From positions 5,394,001 to 5,458,000 of the forward strand of contig NZ_CP068595.1 in the NCBI RefSeq assembly GCF_016772475.1: 64,000 nt of DNA. Direction: 5' to 3'. The notes under the pieces were generated by a model. It did no database searches. It was not told where the DNA came from and saw only the letters and a list, made by a program, of their open reading frames with translations. The position numbers and the translations under genes are program-made. This stretch comes from Paenibacillus sonchi. Lineage in GTDB: Bacteria; Bacillota; Bacilli; Paenibacillales; Paenibacillaceae. Below, piece by piece: positions 1 to 7,865 of this stretch; within the stretch, counting starts at the first letter, position 1, and each line of letters begins with the position of its first letter.

Positions 1-662
1 GGATGGGCAGCAATATGGAAGAGCTGATTCATAAAAATTATGTGGCCGATCTTCAGAAAAAAGAAGCGGAGCTGGAATCCCTGCAGGCCCAGATCAACCC
101 CCATTTTCTCTACAATACCCTTTCCTCCATTAACCGTCTGGCCCAATTCGGCGATATCGGCAAGCTGCATATTATGGTGCAGGAGCTGGCGAAATTCTAC
201 AGGCTTTCCCTGAACCGCGGTGAAATTCTGACCACAGTAGGCAAGGAAATCGAACATGCCAAAGCGTATGTGGCGATCCAGTGCATTAAATACGGTGAAC
301 GGCTTAGCGTATATTATGACATTGATCCTGAGGTGCTGGAGTATGCAACGGTCAAGCTGATTCTGCAGCCGCTGATCGAAAATGCGCTGGAGCATGCCTG
401 GTTCGGGACCACTCTGGGCATCCGGCTTGTCGTGGAGAAGCGGGAGGCGGAGATCGTGTTCAAGGTAATAGATAACGGCGTCGGCATGAATGCGGATACC
501 ATCCGCCAGATATTGGCGCCGGAAGGCCCGCGGATCGGTTATGGCATCCGCAACGTCGATTCCCGGATCAAGCTGCATCACGGCAGCGGCTACGGAGTAA
601 CGATTGCCAGCCGTTCCGGCATCGGAGCCTGCATACAGATTACTATTCCCTGCCGGATGTAG
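1..662 (+). CDS. YesM-type sensor histidine kinase, C-terminal part (cut by window edge)
   Basis: Partial gene; the reading frame is open from the left edge, so the ATG at base 3 is probably internal. What remains is the cytoplasmic transmitter of a YesM/LytS-like kinase. The His_kinase region carries the typical Q-I-N-P-H-F-L-Y-N-T-L box near visible residue 30, whose His is the predicted phosphorylation site. It is followed by a HATPase domain with a Q-P-L-I-E-N-A N-box near residue 122 and a D-N-G-V-G-M G1 box near residue 157. The family senses extracellular carbohydrate signals through an N-terminal cache-type domain (outside the window) and phosphorylates an AraC-type response regulator. 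The alpha-galactosidase gene follows 51 bp downstream, which suggests sugar sensing. Confidence 0.9.
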   Translation, partial: MGSNMEELIHKNYVADLQKKEAELESLQAQINPHFLYNTLSSINRLAQFGDIGKLHIMVQELAKFYRLSLNRGEILTTVGKEIEHAKAYVAIQCIKYGERLSVYYDIDPEVLEYATVKLILQPLIENALEHAWFGTTLGIRLVVEKREAEIVFKVIDNGVGMNADTIRQILAPEGPRIGYGIRNVDSRIKLHHGSGYGVTIASRSGIGACIQITIPCRM

Positions 663-696
663 CGTTGGCGTACACAGGCAGTCCTAACCGGTTAAA

Positions 697-702
697 AAGG
701 AG
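697..702 (+). promoter_or_regulatory. Ribosome binding site fixing a TTG start
   Basis: AAGGAG lies 11 bases before TTG at 714 and supports that start for the alpha-galactosidase; no ATG nearby has a comparable site. Confidence 0.6.
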
Positions 703-713
703 CTCAGAACCTA

Positions 714-2510
714 TTGAAAATTACACTTCCTGACGGCTGTGAAATCAGAGTGGATGGACAAAGCGGCAGCTTTGAAGTTTCGCTATCCTTAGTACAGGAT
801 AATGCTGAAACAGGTATACATGTTATTCGTCTTGTTCTGCAAGCTCCGGCTCCGGCTGTTCCGCCGGTTTTATCCATGAAATGGAGCCGGGCCGCAGTGG
901 ATGTGCAGGGACTGTGGCATCCGTCGGTGGAACGCAGCCGGGCGCTGATTCCCGATTGGTGGCAGGGCTTCGCCTCCAGAGCGGCGTCCTCCGCACCGGT
1001 GATCAGCCTGTACGGGAACCGGGGGAATAATGTGCTGACCTTTGCCTGCTCCGATGTCCTGCATCCGGTGGAGCTTCATGCAGGTCTTCATGAGGAAACC
1101 TCATGCTTTCATTGCTCCGTGACGTTGTGTGCTGAGCCCAGGCCGCTAGTGGATCATCTAGAGGTTGTCCTTCGGCTGGATAGCCGCAGCTGTCCTTATT
1201 ATGAAGCGCTTCGAGGAGTGGGTGAATGGTGGGCAGGACTTCCCGGCTGTGAGCCGTCCCCCGTTCCGGAAGCCGCCAGGGAGCCGATGTATTCAACCTG
1301 GTACAGCTTCCACCAGCAGCTGGAGCCTGAAGCGGTGGAGGCTGAATGCGCTTTGGCGGCAGCGATGGGCTGCCAGACGGTCATAGTGGATGACGGGTGG
1401 CAGACCTCTGACGAGACACGGGGGTATGCTTATTGCGGGGACTGGAGGGTGAGTGCCGATAAAATTCCCGATCTGAAGGCTCATGTTGCCGTCATACATG
1501 ATCTGGGGATGAAATTCATGCTGTGGTACGCGGTTCCGTTCATCGGCAAGCACAGTGAGGCCTGGGCTAGATTCAGGGATAAACTTCTGTATGTAAATGA
1601 TGCTATGGGTGCAGGGGTTGTAGACCCCCGCTACCCGGAAGTACGGGAGTATCTGACCGGCATCTATGAGCAGGCTGTCCGGGACTGGGACCTTGACGGC
1701 TTTAAGCTGGATTTTGTTGACAGCTTTTATGCGGTTAAGGATTCGCCTCCCGGGAAGGAGGACGGACAAGACACTGTATCCGTGCATGAAGCGGTAGACA
1801 TGCTGCTGAGTGGCATCATTTCCCGGCTGCGCCGGCTGAAGCCCGACATTCTGATCGAATTCCGCCAGAATTACATTGGTCCGCTTATGCGCAAATACGG
1901 GAATATGTTCCGGGCAGGTGACTGCCCGAACGATGCGCTGCAGAACCGGATGAAGACAATGGATATCCGGCTGATCTGCGGCTCGACCCCGGCTCATGCC
2001 GATATGCTGATGTGGAACCCGCAGGAGACTCCAGCCGCAGCTGCGTTGCAGTTTATTAATGTGCTGTTCTCCGTTCCGCAGATTTCGGTCCGCCTGGACC
2101 GGCTGCCGCAGGAGCATGCGGCTATGCTGGCTTTTTGGCTCTCCTTCTGGCGTGAACACCGGGAGGTGCTGCTGGATGGCCGCCTTGAACCGCTGCATCC
2201 TGAGCTGCTGTACCCGCTGGTCATTGCCCGGACCGCGCAGCAATGGGTGATAGCTGCCTATCAGGATATGGTAATCCCATTAACCGGCGATTTGCCGGAC
2301 CGGGTGCAAGTGGTCAACGGGACGCTGCTCACGCGCCTGGTGTTGGAGCCCGACCGTGACTCTGGCCCACTGGACATCAAAGTGCGTGACTGCCAGGGAA
2401 CAGTGACGTCGGAATACAAGATGAACTGGAACAGCGGAGTATATGCGCTTGAGGTCCCGCCGGCCGGCGTGATTACGCTGCAGCCTGTGCATGGACGTGG
2501 GCATGAATAA
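714..2510 (+). CDS. Alpha-galactosidase, GH36 melibiase family
   Basis: Predicted to hydrolyse terminal alpha-1,6-galactosides (melibiose, raffinose-type sugars). The 598-residue protein has no signal peptide and is expected to be cytoplasmic. An N-terminal beta-rich domain (about 1-190) precedes the TIM barrel. The barrel shows V-D-D-G-W-Q near 223, the nucleophile region D-G-F-K-L-D-F-V near 333 (second Asp the likely nucleophile) and R-A-G-D-C-P-N-D near 400 carrying the likely acid/base Asp; a beta-sandwich tail follows. It starts at TTG with AAGGAG 11 bases upstream. At about 600 residues it is shorter than the 720-730 residue GH36 type, which fits the compact melibiase subgroup. Substrate specificity within GH36 is inferred. 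Confidence 0.88.
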   Translation: MKITLPDGCEIRVDGQSGSFEVSLSLVQDNAETGIHVIRLVLQAPAPAVPPVLSMKWSRAAVDVQGLWHPSVERSRALIPDWWQGFASRAASSAPVISLYGNRGNNVLTFACSDVLHPVELHAGLHEETSCFHCSVTLCAEPRPLVDHLEVVLRLDSRSCPYYEALRGVGEWWAGLPGCEPSPVPEAAREPMYSTWYSFHQQLEPEAVEAECALAAAMGCQTVIVDDGWQTSDETRGYAYCGDWRVSADKIPDLKAHVAVIHDLGMKFMLWYAVPFIGKHSEAWARFRDKLLYVNDAMGAGVVDPRYPEVREYLTGIYEQAVRDWDLDGFKLDFVDSFYAVKDSPPGKEDGQDTVSVHEAVDMLLSGIISRLRRLKPDILIEFRQNYIGPLMRKYGNMFRAGDCPNDALQNRMKTMDIRLICGSTPAHADMLMWNPQETPAAAALQFINVLFSVPQISVRLDRLPQEHAAMLAFWLSFWREHREVLLDGRLEPLHPELLYPLVIARTAQQWVIAAYQDMVIPLTGDLPDRVQVVNGTLLTRLVLEPDRDSGPLDIKVRDCQGTVTSEYKMNWNSGVYALEVPPAGVITLQPVHGRGHE

Positions 2511-2604
2511 TAGCCCACCCGCAAAAAGGTGCAGTTAAAGGGTAGAGGTAGGGGGACGTACGAACAACTATCGATATTGGAGGCGCTGCAGGCTGTATCA
2601 AGAA

Positions 2605-2649
2605 GTTGGTGTAAGAGCAGTTGGTGTAAGAAAAGTTGGCGTAAGAATC
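2605..2649. repeat. Three tandem 15-bp repeats
   Basis: Three consecutive 15-bp units (2605-2619, 2620-2634, 2635-2649) share the core GTTGGTGTAAGA, with one T to C change in the third. They begin the repeat-rich, gene-free stretch downstream of the alpha-galactosidase. Confidence 0.85.
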
Positions 2650-2678
2650 GTAGGTACTTTCTCGGGTTGGCGTTAGTG

Positions 2679-2955
2679 AGTAAAGTAGATAGTAAGTTAA
2701 GTAGATAGTAAGGTAGGTAGATAGTAAGTAAAGTAGATATAAGTTAAGTAGATAGTAAGTAAAGTAGATATAAGTTAAGTAGATAGTAAGTTAAGTAGAT
2801 AGTAAGTTAAGTAGATAGTAAGTAAAGTAGATATAAGTTAAGTAGATAGTAAGTTAAGTAGATAGTAAGTTAAGTAGATAGTAAGTTAAGTAGATAGTAA
2901 GTTAAGTAGATAGTAAGTTAAGTAGATAGTAAGCTAAGTAGATAGTAAGCTAGCG
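2679..2955. repeat. AT-rich tandem array, 16-bp unit
   Basis: About 17 imperfect copies of the 16-bp unit GATAGTAAGTTAAGTA run head to tail. Some units are shortened by a base (GATATAAG for GATAGTAAG) and some vary at one position (AAGTAAAG, AAGCTAAG). The shortened units recur in a higher-order pattern, which indicates replication slippage or unequal exchange. Stop codons occur in the repeat and no gene lies here. Confidence 0.92.
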
Positions 2956-2974
2956 AGTTATTTGTGAGTGAGTT

Positions 2975-3210
2975 AGTGGAAAAAAGGATTATTAATTTGC
3001 TTGAGTACCCCCGCTCCACAGGTTAAGTGGAAAAAGTATCACTAATTTGCTTAAACACCCTGCGATCTACAAGTTAAGTGGAAAAAGGATAACTAATTCG
3101 GCCCATTTCGAGTCAGGTAGGGTGATATCACATAATTAAGTTCCCTTTTTCCACCTAAACCTCACAATTCCGGATTTTGGGGAGAAATAGGTTCCCTTTT
3201 TCCACTTACT
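2975..3210. repeat. AGTGGAAAAAGG repeats with 51-bp period, two orientations
   Basis: Three forward copies of an AGTGGAAAAAGG-type core start at 2975, 3026 and 3077, exactly 51 bp apart, and most are followed by ACTAATTTGCTT-like sequence. Two reverse-oriented cores (TTCCCTTTTTCCAC) start at 3141 and 3192, again 51 bp apart. The forward and inverted groups flank about 50 bp containing GTGATATCAC at 3122-3131, a 10-bp perfect palindrome. No gene is visible here. Similar short intergenic elements are known in Paenibacillus genomes, but I cannot assign a family. Confidence 0.8.
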
Positions 3211-3226
3211 GGTCTGAACCAGGCGG

Positions 3227-3505
3227 CTTGCCCCGGAAACAACGGTAGAAATGCCGTTGTTGGATCGCCGCAGGCGGACTTGCCCGGAAACAACGGCAAA
3301 AACGCCGTTGTTGAAGCGCCGCAGGCGGCTTGCCCCGGAAACAACGGCAAAAACGCCGTTGTTGAAGCGCCACAGGCGGACTTGCCCGGAAACAACGGCA
3401 AAAACGCCGTTGTTGAAGCGCCGCAGGCGGACTTGCCCGGAAACAACGGCAGAATTACCGTTGTTGGATCGCCGCAGGCCGGCTTGCCCCGGAAGCATCG
3501 CAGAC
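3227..3505. repeat. Array of five ~51-bp GC-rich units, each with a hairpin
   Basis: Units start at the CTTGCC motif at 3227, 3279, 3329, 3381, 3432 and a partial sixth at 3483, giving a period of 50-52 bp. Each full unit contains a hairpin with 5' arm AACAACGGC and 3' arm GCCGTTGTT around a short A-rich loop, then GAAGCGCCGCAGGCGG. The first unit replaces one stem pair by a T.G wobble and the last has a C/A mismatch. Open frames through the array on both strands only reflect the 17-codon period. There are no variable spacers, so it is not a CRISPR array. Confidence 0.9.
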
Positions 3506-3544
3506 CGGCTTCCCTGGTACCCCTAGGCCGCCGCTCCCATAATA

Positions 3545-4432
3545 TTACTTTGCAGGCGCCGCAAGCAGTTTCTCAATAAACATCTGCACAGCCATTCCTT
3601 CCGGATTGCCTTTATGCCGGATGATCGAAAATTCCCGTTCAAGCAGCCTCTGCCTAAGCCGCAGCTCGCTGATTTCACCGCCCGCCAGTTCTTTGCGCAC
3701 GATCCACCGGGACAGCATCCCCAGCCCCAGTCCGGCAGCAACAGCCTCCTTGACCCCTTGACTGCTGTTGAATACATAGGACCGTTTCACATGTACTCCC
3801 GATTCCCCGAAAAAATGATCGCTATAAGCACGGGTGCCGGAGCCATGCTCACGCAGCACCCAGGTCTGATCCTGCAGCAGATCCTTCTCTACGGCCAAGC
3901 TGTCAGCGAGCGGGTGGCCTGCCGGGGCGATCACGATCATCTCGTCTTTCATATACGGGATGATCGTAAGCTCGGGATCAGCAGTTTCTCCTTCAATAAA
4001 GCCGACATCGAGCTGATTTGCCCGTACAGCGGCAATAATCTCCTCGGTGTTGCCGATGGTCACCTGGAGGCTGACAAGCGGATACTGCCTGGCAAATTCA
4101 GCTAGCCTTGCAGGCAAAATATATTCTCCAATCGTAAAGCTTGCCCCGATCTGAAGACTTCCCGTTACTTCATCCCGCAGGAGACGAATTTCGCGGTCCG
4201 CGTCGTCGTACAGCGAGAGAATCTGCTTGGCGTATTTGTATAATATCGTTCCAGCTTCCGTCATACGGACCTGTTTTGGGGAGCGGTGCAGCAGTCTGGT
4301 TCCCAGCTCATTCTCCAGGTTGCGGATATGGAGACTCACGCCAGGCTGCGACAGGTTCAGCAGCTCGCCCGCTTTGGAGAAATGGCTCTGCTCCACCACA
4401 GTAACATACACTTTCAGCGCATCAGTAATCAT
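3545..4432 (-). CDS. LysR-type regulator, YeiE/CysL-like
   Basis: A 295-residue LysR-type regulator. The N-terminal winged helix (residues 1-60, F-S-K-A-G-E-L-L-N-L-S-Q-P-G-V-S-L-H-I near 18-36) is followed by a periplasmic-binding-like effector domain (about 88-290). ATG is at 4432 with GAGGGA seven bases upstream. It is divergent from a YeiH-type membrane protein gene, the same pairing as yeiE-yeiH in enterobacteria, so it probably controls that neighbour. The 195-bp intergenic stretch is AT-rich and contains inverted TATA-type sequence around 4480-4505 that could hold the operator. Effector unknown. Confidence 0.88.
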   Translation of the reverse strand: MITDALKVYVTVVEQSHFSKAGELLNLSQPGVSLHIRNLENELGTRLLHRSPKQVRMTEAGTILYKYAKQILSLYDDADREIRLLRDEVTGSLQIGASFTIGEYILPARLAEFARQYPLVSLQVTIGNTEEIIAAVRANQLDVGFIEGETADPELTIIPYMKDEMIVIAPAGHPLADSLAVEKDLLQDQTWVLREHGSGTRAYSDHFFGESGVHVKRSYVFNSSQGVKEAVAAGLGLGMLSRWIVRKELAGGEISELRLRQRLLEREFSIIRHKGNPEGMAVQMFIEKLLAAPAK

Positions 4433-4627
4433 AAGAATCCCTCATTTTAAAATGGATAAATAACCGTAAAAGAGTATTATAAGCTATATTATCATGTTTA
4501 TATGTCTTAATCATAATAAAAACTAATGTTTAAAATAGCAAACCTGTATTTCACTTTCATGTGCAAGGCTCTTATAGTGGAGCTGTAGAACATTGCTGCC
4601 ATACGCGGCGGACGGAGAGTGGAGCAG

Positions 4628-5704
4628 ATGAATCATACACATAAGCTGTACCGCATTACTTATAGGCACCTTGGATTCATCCAGGGAATCGGAATCACGT
4701 TTTTGCTCGCAGTGGCGGCGAAATACTTGGCTTTGCTGCCATTTCTGAACATCCTTGGACAGCTGGTACTGGCAATCCTGCTGGGGATCGCGCTTAGAGG
4801 CGTGGCAGGTGTCCCGCAGAAGGTCATGACCGGCATTCAGTTTTCCGGCAAAAAACTGCTCCGGACGGGAATCATCCTGCTGGGAATGAGGCTAAATCTT
4901 GCCGATATTCTGGCCGCCGGGCCGAAGGTATTCGCTATTGCTGTAATCAATATCGCAATTACTTTGTTTATTGTATATGGAATCGCCAAGCGATTCGGAG
5001 TTGACAGAAGATTAGGTTTGCTGACGGCCTGCGGCACAGCCATTTGCGGGGCGGCGGCAGTCGCGGCAATAGCCCCCCAGATCAAGGCCTCTGAGCATGA
5101 AACAGCCGTAGGAGCGGCGACGGTGGCTGTTCTGGGGACGATTTTCACACTGGTGTATTCACTGCTGTATCCGTTCCTGGGATTGAGCCCGTCAGGCTAC
5201 GGGATCTTTGCCGGAGGTACACTTCATGAGGTGGCCCATGTCATTGCAGCGGCCGCCCCGGCAGGCAAGGAAGCTGCTGATCTGGCAGTCATTGTGAAGC
5301 TGACCCGTGTGGCCATGCTTATTCCCGTCGCAATCATCATCGGGTGCTGGGAAACTTACAGAAAACGCAAGCAGGCGAGCGAGGAGGGAGCTTCACAGGA
5401 ACAACAAAACCAAGAGAAAGGTCAACCCTTTGAATGGAAAAGGCTGCCGGTTCCCTGGTTTATTCTCGGTTTTCTATTCATGAGCGGAGTGAACACCTTA
5501 GGCATTGTTCCGGTGAAGCTTGCAGGCGGGCTTATTGCCCTGGCCTACCTTTTGCTGGCGATGGCTATGGCGGGTATGGGGCTGGGCGTGGATTTGAAAA
5601 CCTTTGGCCGGATGGGGAAAAAGCCCTTTCTGGCCGGACTTATGGGTTCGGTTCTGCTATCTGGGCTGGGTTATGTGCTGGTGCTTGCTTTTGGATTGGC
5701 TTAG
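4628..5704 (+). CDS. YeiH/UPF0324 family integral membrane protein
   Basis: A very hydrophobic protein of about 358 residues with roughly 9-10 membrane segments, matching the YeiH (UPF0324) putative transporter family of still unsettled function. The family hallmark A-C-G-T-A-I-C-G-A-A-A-V-A-A-I is near residue 137, and G-G-T-L-H-E-V-A-H-V near residue 198. A charged cytoplasmic loop rich in Glu, Gln and Lys lies near 245-270. I chose ATG at 4628 (GGAG ten bases upstream); an in-frame GTG at 4619 is the alternative. It is likely controlled by the divergent LysR regulator. Confidence 0.87.
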   Translation: MNHTHKLYRITYRHLGFIQGIGITFLLAVAAKYLALLPFLNILGQLVLAILLGIALRGVAGVPQKVMTGIQFSGKKLLRTGIILLGMRLNLADILAAGPKVFAIAVINIAITLFIVYGIAKRFGVDRRLGLLTACGTAICGAAAVAAIAPQIKASEHETAVGAATVAVLGTIFTLVYSLLYPFLGLSPSGYGIFAGGTLHEVAHVIAAAAPAGKEAADLAVIVKLTRVAMLIPVAIIIGCWETYRKRKQASEEGASQEQQNQEKGQPFEWKRLPVPWFILGFLFMSGVNTLGIVPVKLAGGLIALAYLLLAMAMAGMGLGVDLKTFGRMGKKPFLAGLMGSVLLSGLGYVLVLAFGLA

Positions 5705-5950
5705 AGTTACTGTAACGAACCGGCTCAAAAATCGAATCAGACATCATGAAGTGAACCCTGGCGGCGTTAACGCTGAGATTGATCACTTTGTCCTTCAACT
5801 CCTCACGCTTAGGCTTTGGCGTCCTCCGGCATCAGCCGCATTTCTTCCCGATTGCTGTATATTTCTTCAGAATAAATTCAGAATCCCCCAAACTTTTTCT
5901 AAAGGTTGTTCAGGTAAGCTAGGAACAATCTAGTAAGGGGGTATTCCAAA

Positions 5951-6535
5951 ATGATGAAAATGAGCGGGTGGCTCGAAGAGAGAGCGGTATTTTTATATAA
6001 ATTTTTGCAGTCTCCAAGGCAAATTGGCAGTCTTGCACCAAGCTCCGCAGAATTGGCAGCGGTGATGACGAAGCATGTTCCATGGCATCAGATTCAAGCT
6101 GTAGCCGAACTTGGCGCAGGGACTGGAGCTGTTTCAAGGTATATTCAAAAGTCAGCGCCAGCCGGCACCAAGGTGATGTTGTTTGAAAAAGATCCATTTT
6201 TGCGGAAAAGACTGCAGAGGGCCTTTCCCGGCTATGCTTGTTATCCGGACTGCTGCAAACTGGAGCTTGCCTTGCATAATGAAAACAGCGGACCGCTGGA
6301 TTGCATCCTGAGCGGCCTTCCTTTTTTCAATTTTCCGCAAAGTCTGAGGGATTTGCTTATGGATCAAATTCTAAGCTCTTTGAAAGAAGACGGCTTATTT
6401 ATTGCCTTTCAATACAGCAAACAAATGAAAAAGCAATTGGAGCAGCATTTTGTAATAGAGCGGATCTGCTTTGTTCCACGGAACCTTCCGCCTGCCTTCG
6501 TATATGTATGCCGGAAGAAAAGAGCAGACTTATGA
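5951..6535 (+). CDS. SAM-dependent methyltransferase, phospholipid N-methyltransferase-like
   Basis: A 194-residue class I methyltransferase without signal peptide. Motif I is seen as A-E-L-G-A-G-T-G-A-V-S near 58, with acidic post-I residues in M-L-F-E-K-D near 80. The N-terminal stretch with S-P-R-Q-I-G-S-L-A-P-S-S is typical of the PmtA-like lipid methyltransferases, which are often labelled rRNA adenine methyltransferase-like. Ribosome site AAGGGGG precedes ATG 5951. It is the first gene of a tight operon: the PAP2 gene overlaps its stop (ATGA), then a response regulator and kinase follow. The lipid substrate is an inference from family and from the neighbouring lipid phosphatase. Confidence 0.75.
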   Translation: MMKMSGWLEERAVFLYKFLQSPRQIGSLAPSSAELAAVMTKHVPWHQIQAVAELGAGTGAVSRYIQKSAPAGTKVMLFEKDPFLRKRLQRAFPGYACYPDCCKLELALHNENSGPLDCILSGLPFFNFPQSLRDLLMDQILSSLKEDGLFIAFQYSKQMKKQLEQHFVIERICFVPRNLPPAFVYVCRKKRADL

Positions 6536-7173
6536 GACGTAAATTACATGCGTATCTTCCGCTCCTCTGGCTGCTTGCCATCCCTGCCTTAAATATTTTC
6601 TATGTCCGCTTGAATCATGGGGGAGGGCAAGTGAACAGCCTGGTAACGGATATCGATAGACAGATTCCGTTTGTACCCATCTTTATTATTCCCTATATCT
6701 TTTGGTACGTTTTTATTACGGGGATGCTGCTGCTGCATTTTTTCAAAAATAAAAAGGGATTCGCTCAAACACTGGTCACATTATGTACAGGACTGGTTGC
6801 TTGTTATATGATTTATTTACAGTTTCAGACCACAGTGCCGAGGCCGCAGATCGGTTCCTCCGGATTGCTCATTCAACTTGTCGAATGGGTTTACAGGCAT
6901 GATCAGCCGTTTAATTGTTTTCCCAGTATTCATGTCTTCACCAGCTATTTGATGATCAAGAGTGTGCAAGAGCACGCAGCTTTTTCCCGAAAATTCAAAG
7001 CAGCCGTCTATTTCAGCTCGTGGCTCATTATTTGTTCAACCTTTTTCGTAAAACAACATGTGCTGCTTGATGCCGCCGGGGCGATTGCGTTAGCAGAAAT
7101 TCTTCATTTTGCGGGAAGAACGCTGTTTAACGGCAAAGTTCTTACCCTTCATAAAAGGAGCCCATCAGAGTGA
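6532..7173 (+). CDS. PAP2-like membrane phosphatase/phosphotransferase
   Basis: About 213 residues with five or six membrane helices. The sequence C-F-P-S-I-H-V-F-T-S-Y near 130 and the later F-V-K-Q-H-V-L-L-D-A-A-G near 180 correspond to the PAP2 signature (S-x-H and H-x3-D), here in the form of the inositol-phosphotransferase/Aur1-type branch. It probably dephosphorylates or transfers a phospho-group on a membrane lipid. ATG 6532 overlaps the upstream stop; ATG 6508 is an in-frame alternative. Co-transcription with a lipid-methyltransferase-like gene and a two-component system suggests regulated envelope lipid remodelling. Confidence 0.75.
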   Translation: MRRKLHAYLPLLWLLAIPALNIFYVRLNHGGGQVNSLVTDIDRQIPFVPIFIIPYIFWYVFITGMLLLHFFKNKKGFAQTLVTLCTGLVACYMIYLQFQTTVPRPQIGSSGLLIQLVEWVYRHDQPFNCFPSIHVFTSYLMIKSVQEHAAFSRKFKAAVYFSSWLIICSTFFVKQHVLLDAAGAIALAEILHFAGRTLFNGKVLTLHKRSPSE

Positions 7174-7865
7174 AAAAAATCAATATCCTGGTTGTCGACG
7201 ATGACAGCGAGATCAGGGATGTGCTGCATATCTATCTGCGTAACGAAGGTTATGTTGTCATGGAGGCAGGGGATGGATTGCAGGCGCTGAACATCCTTCA
7301 GCACAATCAGATCCATCTGATTCTGCTCGATATCATGATGCCCAGCCTGGACGGGATTGCCGCCTGTCTGCAGATCCGGGCGAAATATGATATTCCGATC
7401 ATCATGCTGTCTGCGAAAGAAGAGGTTTTAGATAAAATTACGGGATTGTCAGTAGGGGCTGATGACTACGTCACCAAGCCGTTTAATCCGCTGGAGCTGA
7501 TGGCAAGAGTAAAGGCTCAAATCAGGCGGCAAAAGCTGCTGTCCTCCCTGGAAGACAACACTGAGGAAATCCGCATTGGCGAGCTGGTTATCAACAAAAG
7601 CAGGCATTCCGTTGAGGTGGGGGGTTCGAAGGTTTCGTTAACTCCAATTGAGTTTTCTATCCTGGAGCTGCTGGCTTCACACTGCGGCCAGGTATTTAGT
7701 GTAGATATGATCTACCGGAGTGTCTGGAAGGATCATACGGCATATTTCTCGGAAAATACAGTGATGGTTCATATCCGCAATATCCGTGAGAAAATAGAGA
7801 TTTCTCCCAGAGAACCACGGTACATCAAAACCATATGGGGAGTAGGATATAAAATTGAAAAATAG
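7170..7865 (+). CDS. OmpR/PhoB-family response regulator
   Basis: A 231-residue regulator. The receiver domain has the acidic pocket D10-D11-D12, phospho-acceptor D54 (L-L-D-I-M-M-P), switch Ser in M-L-S-A-K-E and Lys in V-T-K-P-F. The C-terminal winged helix shows L-T-P-I-E-F-S-I-L-E-L-L and V-W-G-V-G-Y-K-I. GTG 7170 overlaps the previous gene and has AAGGAG nine bases upstream. The kinase gene overlaps its 3' end. It resembles VanR-type regulators; target unknown but probably its own operon. Confidence 0.93.
   Translation: MKKINILVVDDDSEIRDVLHIYLRNEGYVVMEAGDGLQALNILQHNQIHLILLDIMMPSLDGIAACLQIRAKYDIPIIMLSAKEEVLDKITGLSVGADDYVTKPFNPLELMARVKAQIRRQKLLSSLEDNTEEIRIGELVINKSRHSVEVGGSKVSLTPIEFSILELLASHCGQVFSVDMIYRSVWKDHTAYFSENTVMVHIRNIREKIEISPREPRYIKTIWGVGYKIEK

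Noticed and set aside
1293..2243. 316-codon open frame antisense to the alpha-galactosidase
   Set aside because: The plus-strand protein has clear GH36 motifs; the antisense frame reflects GC-rich codon structure and encodes no recognisable domain.
3227..3505. CRISPR-like direct repeat array
   Set aside because: The whole 51-bp unit repeats without variable spacers, each unit holds its own hairpin, and no cas genes are nearby.
3136..3579. Open reading frames on both strands across the hairpin array (91-120 codons)
   Set aside because: They exist only because the period is about 17 codons; they have no ribosome sites, are low complexity and occur in several frames at once.
5705..5950. Possible gene remnant on the minus strand between the YeiH and methyltransferase genes
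   Set aside because: A 35-codon minus-strand stretch (E-E-L-K-D-K-V-I-N-L-S-V-N-A-A) looks vaguely coding, but it has no start, no recognisable family and is too short to call.
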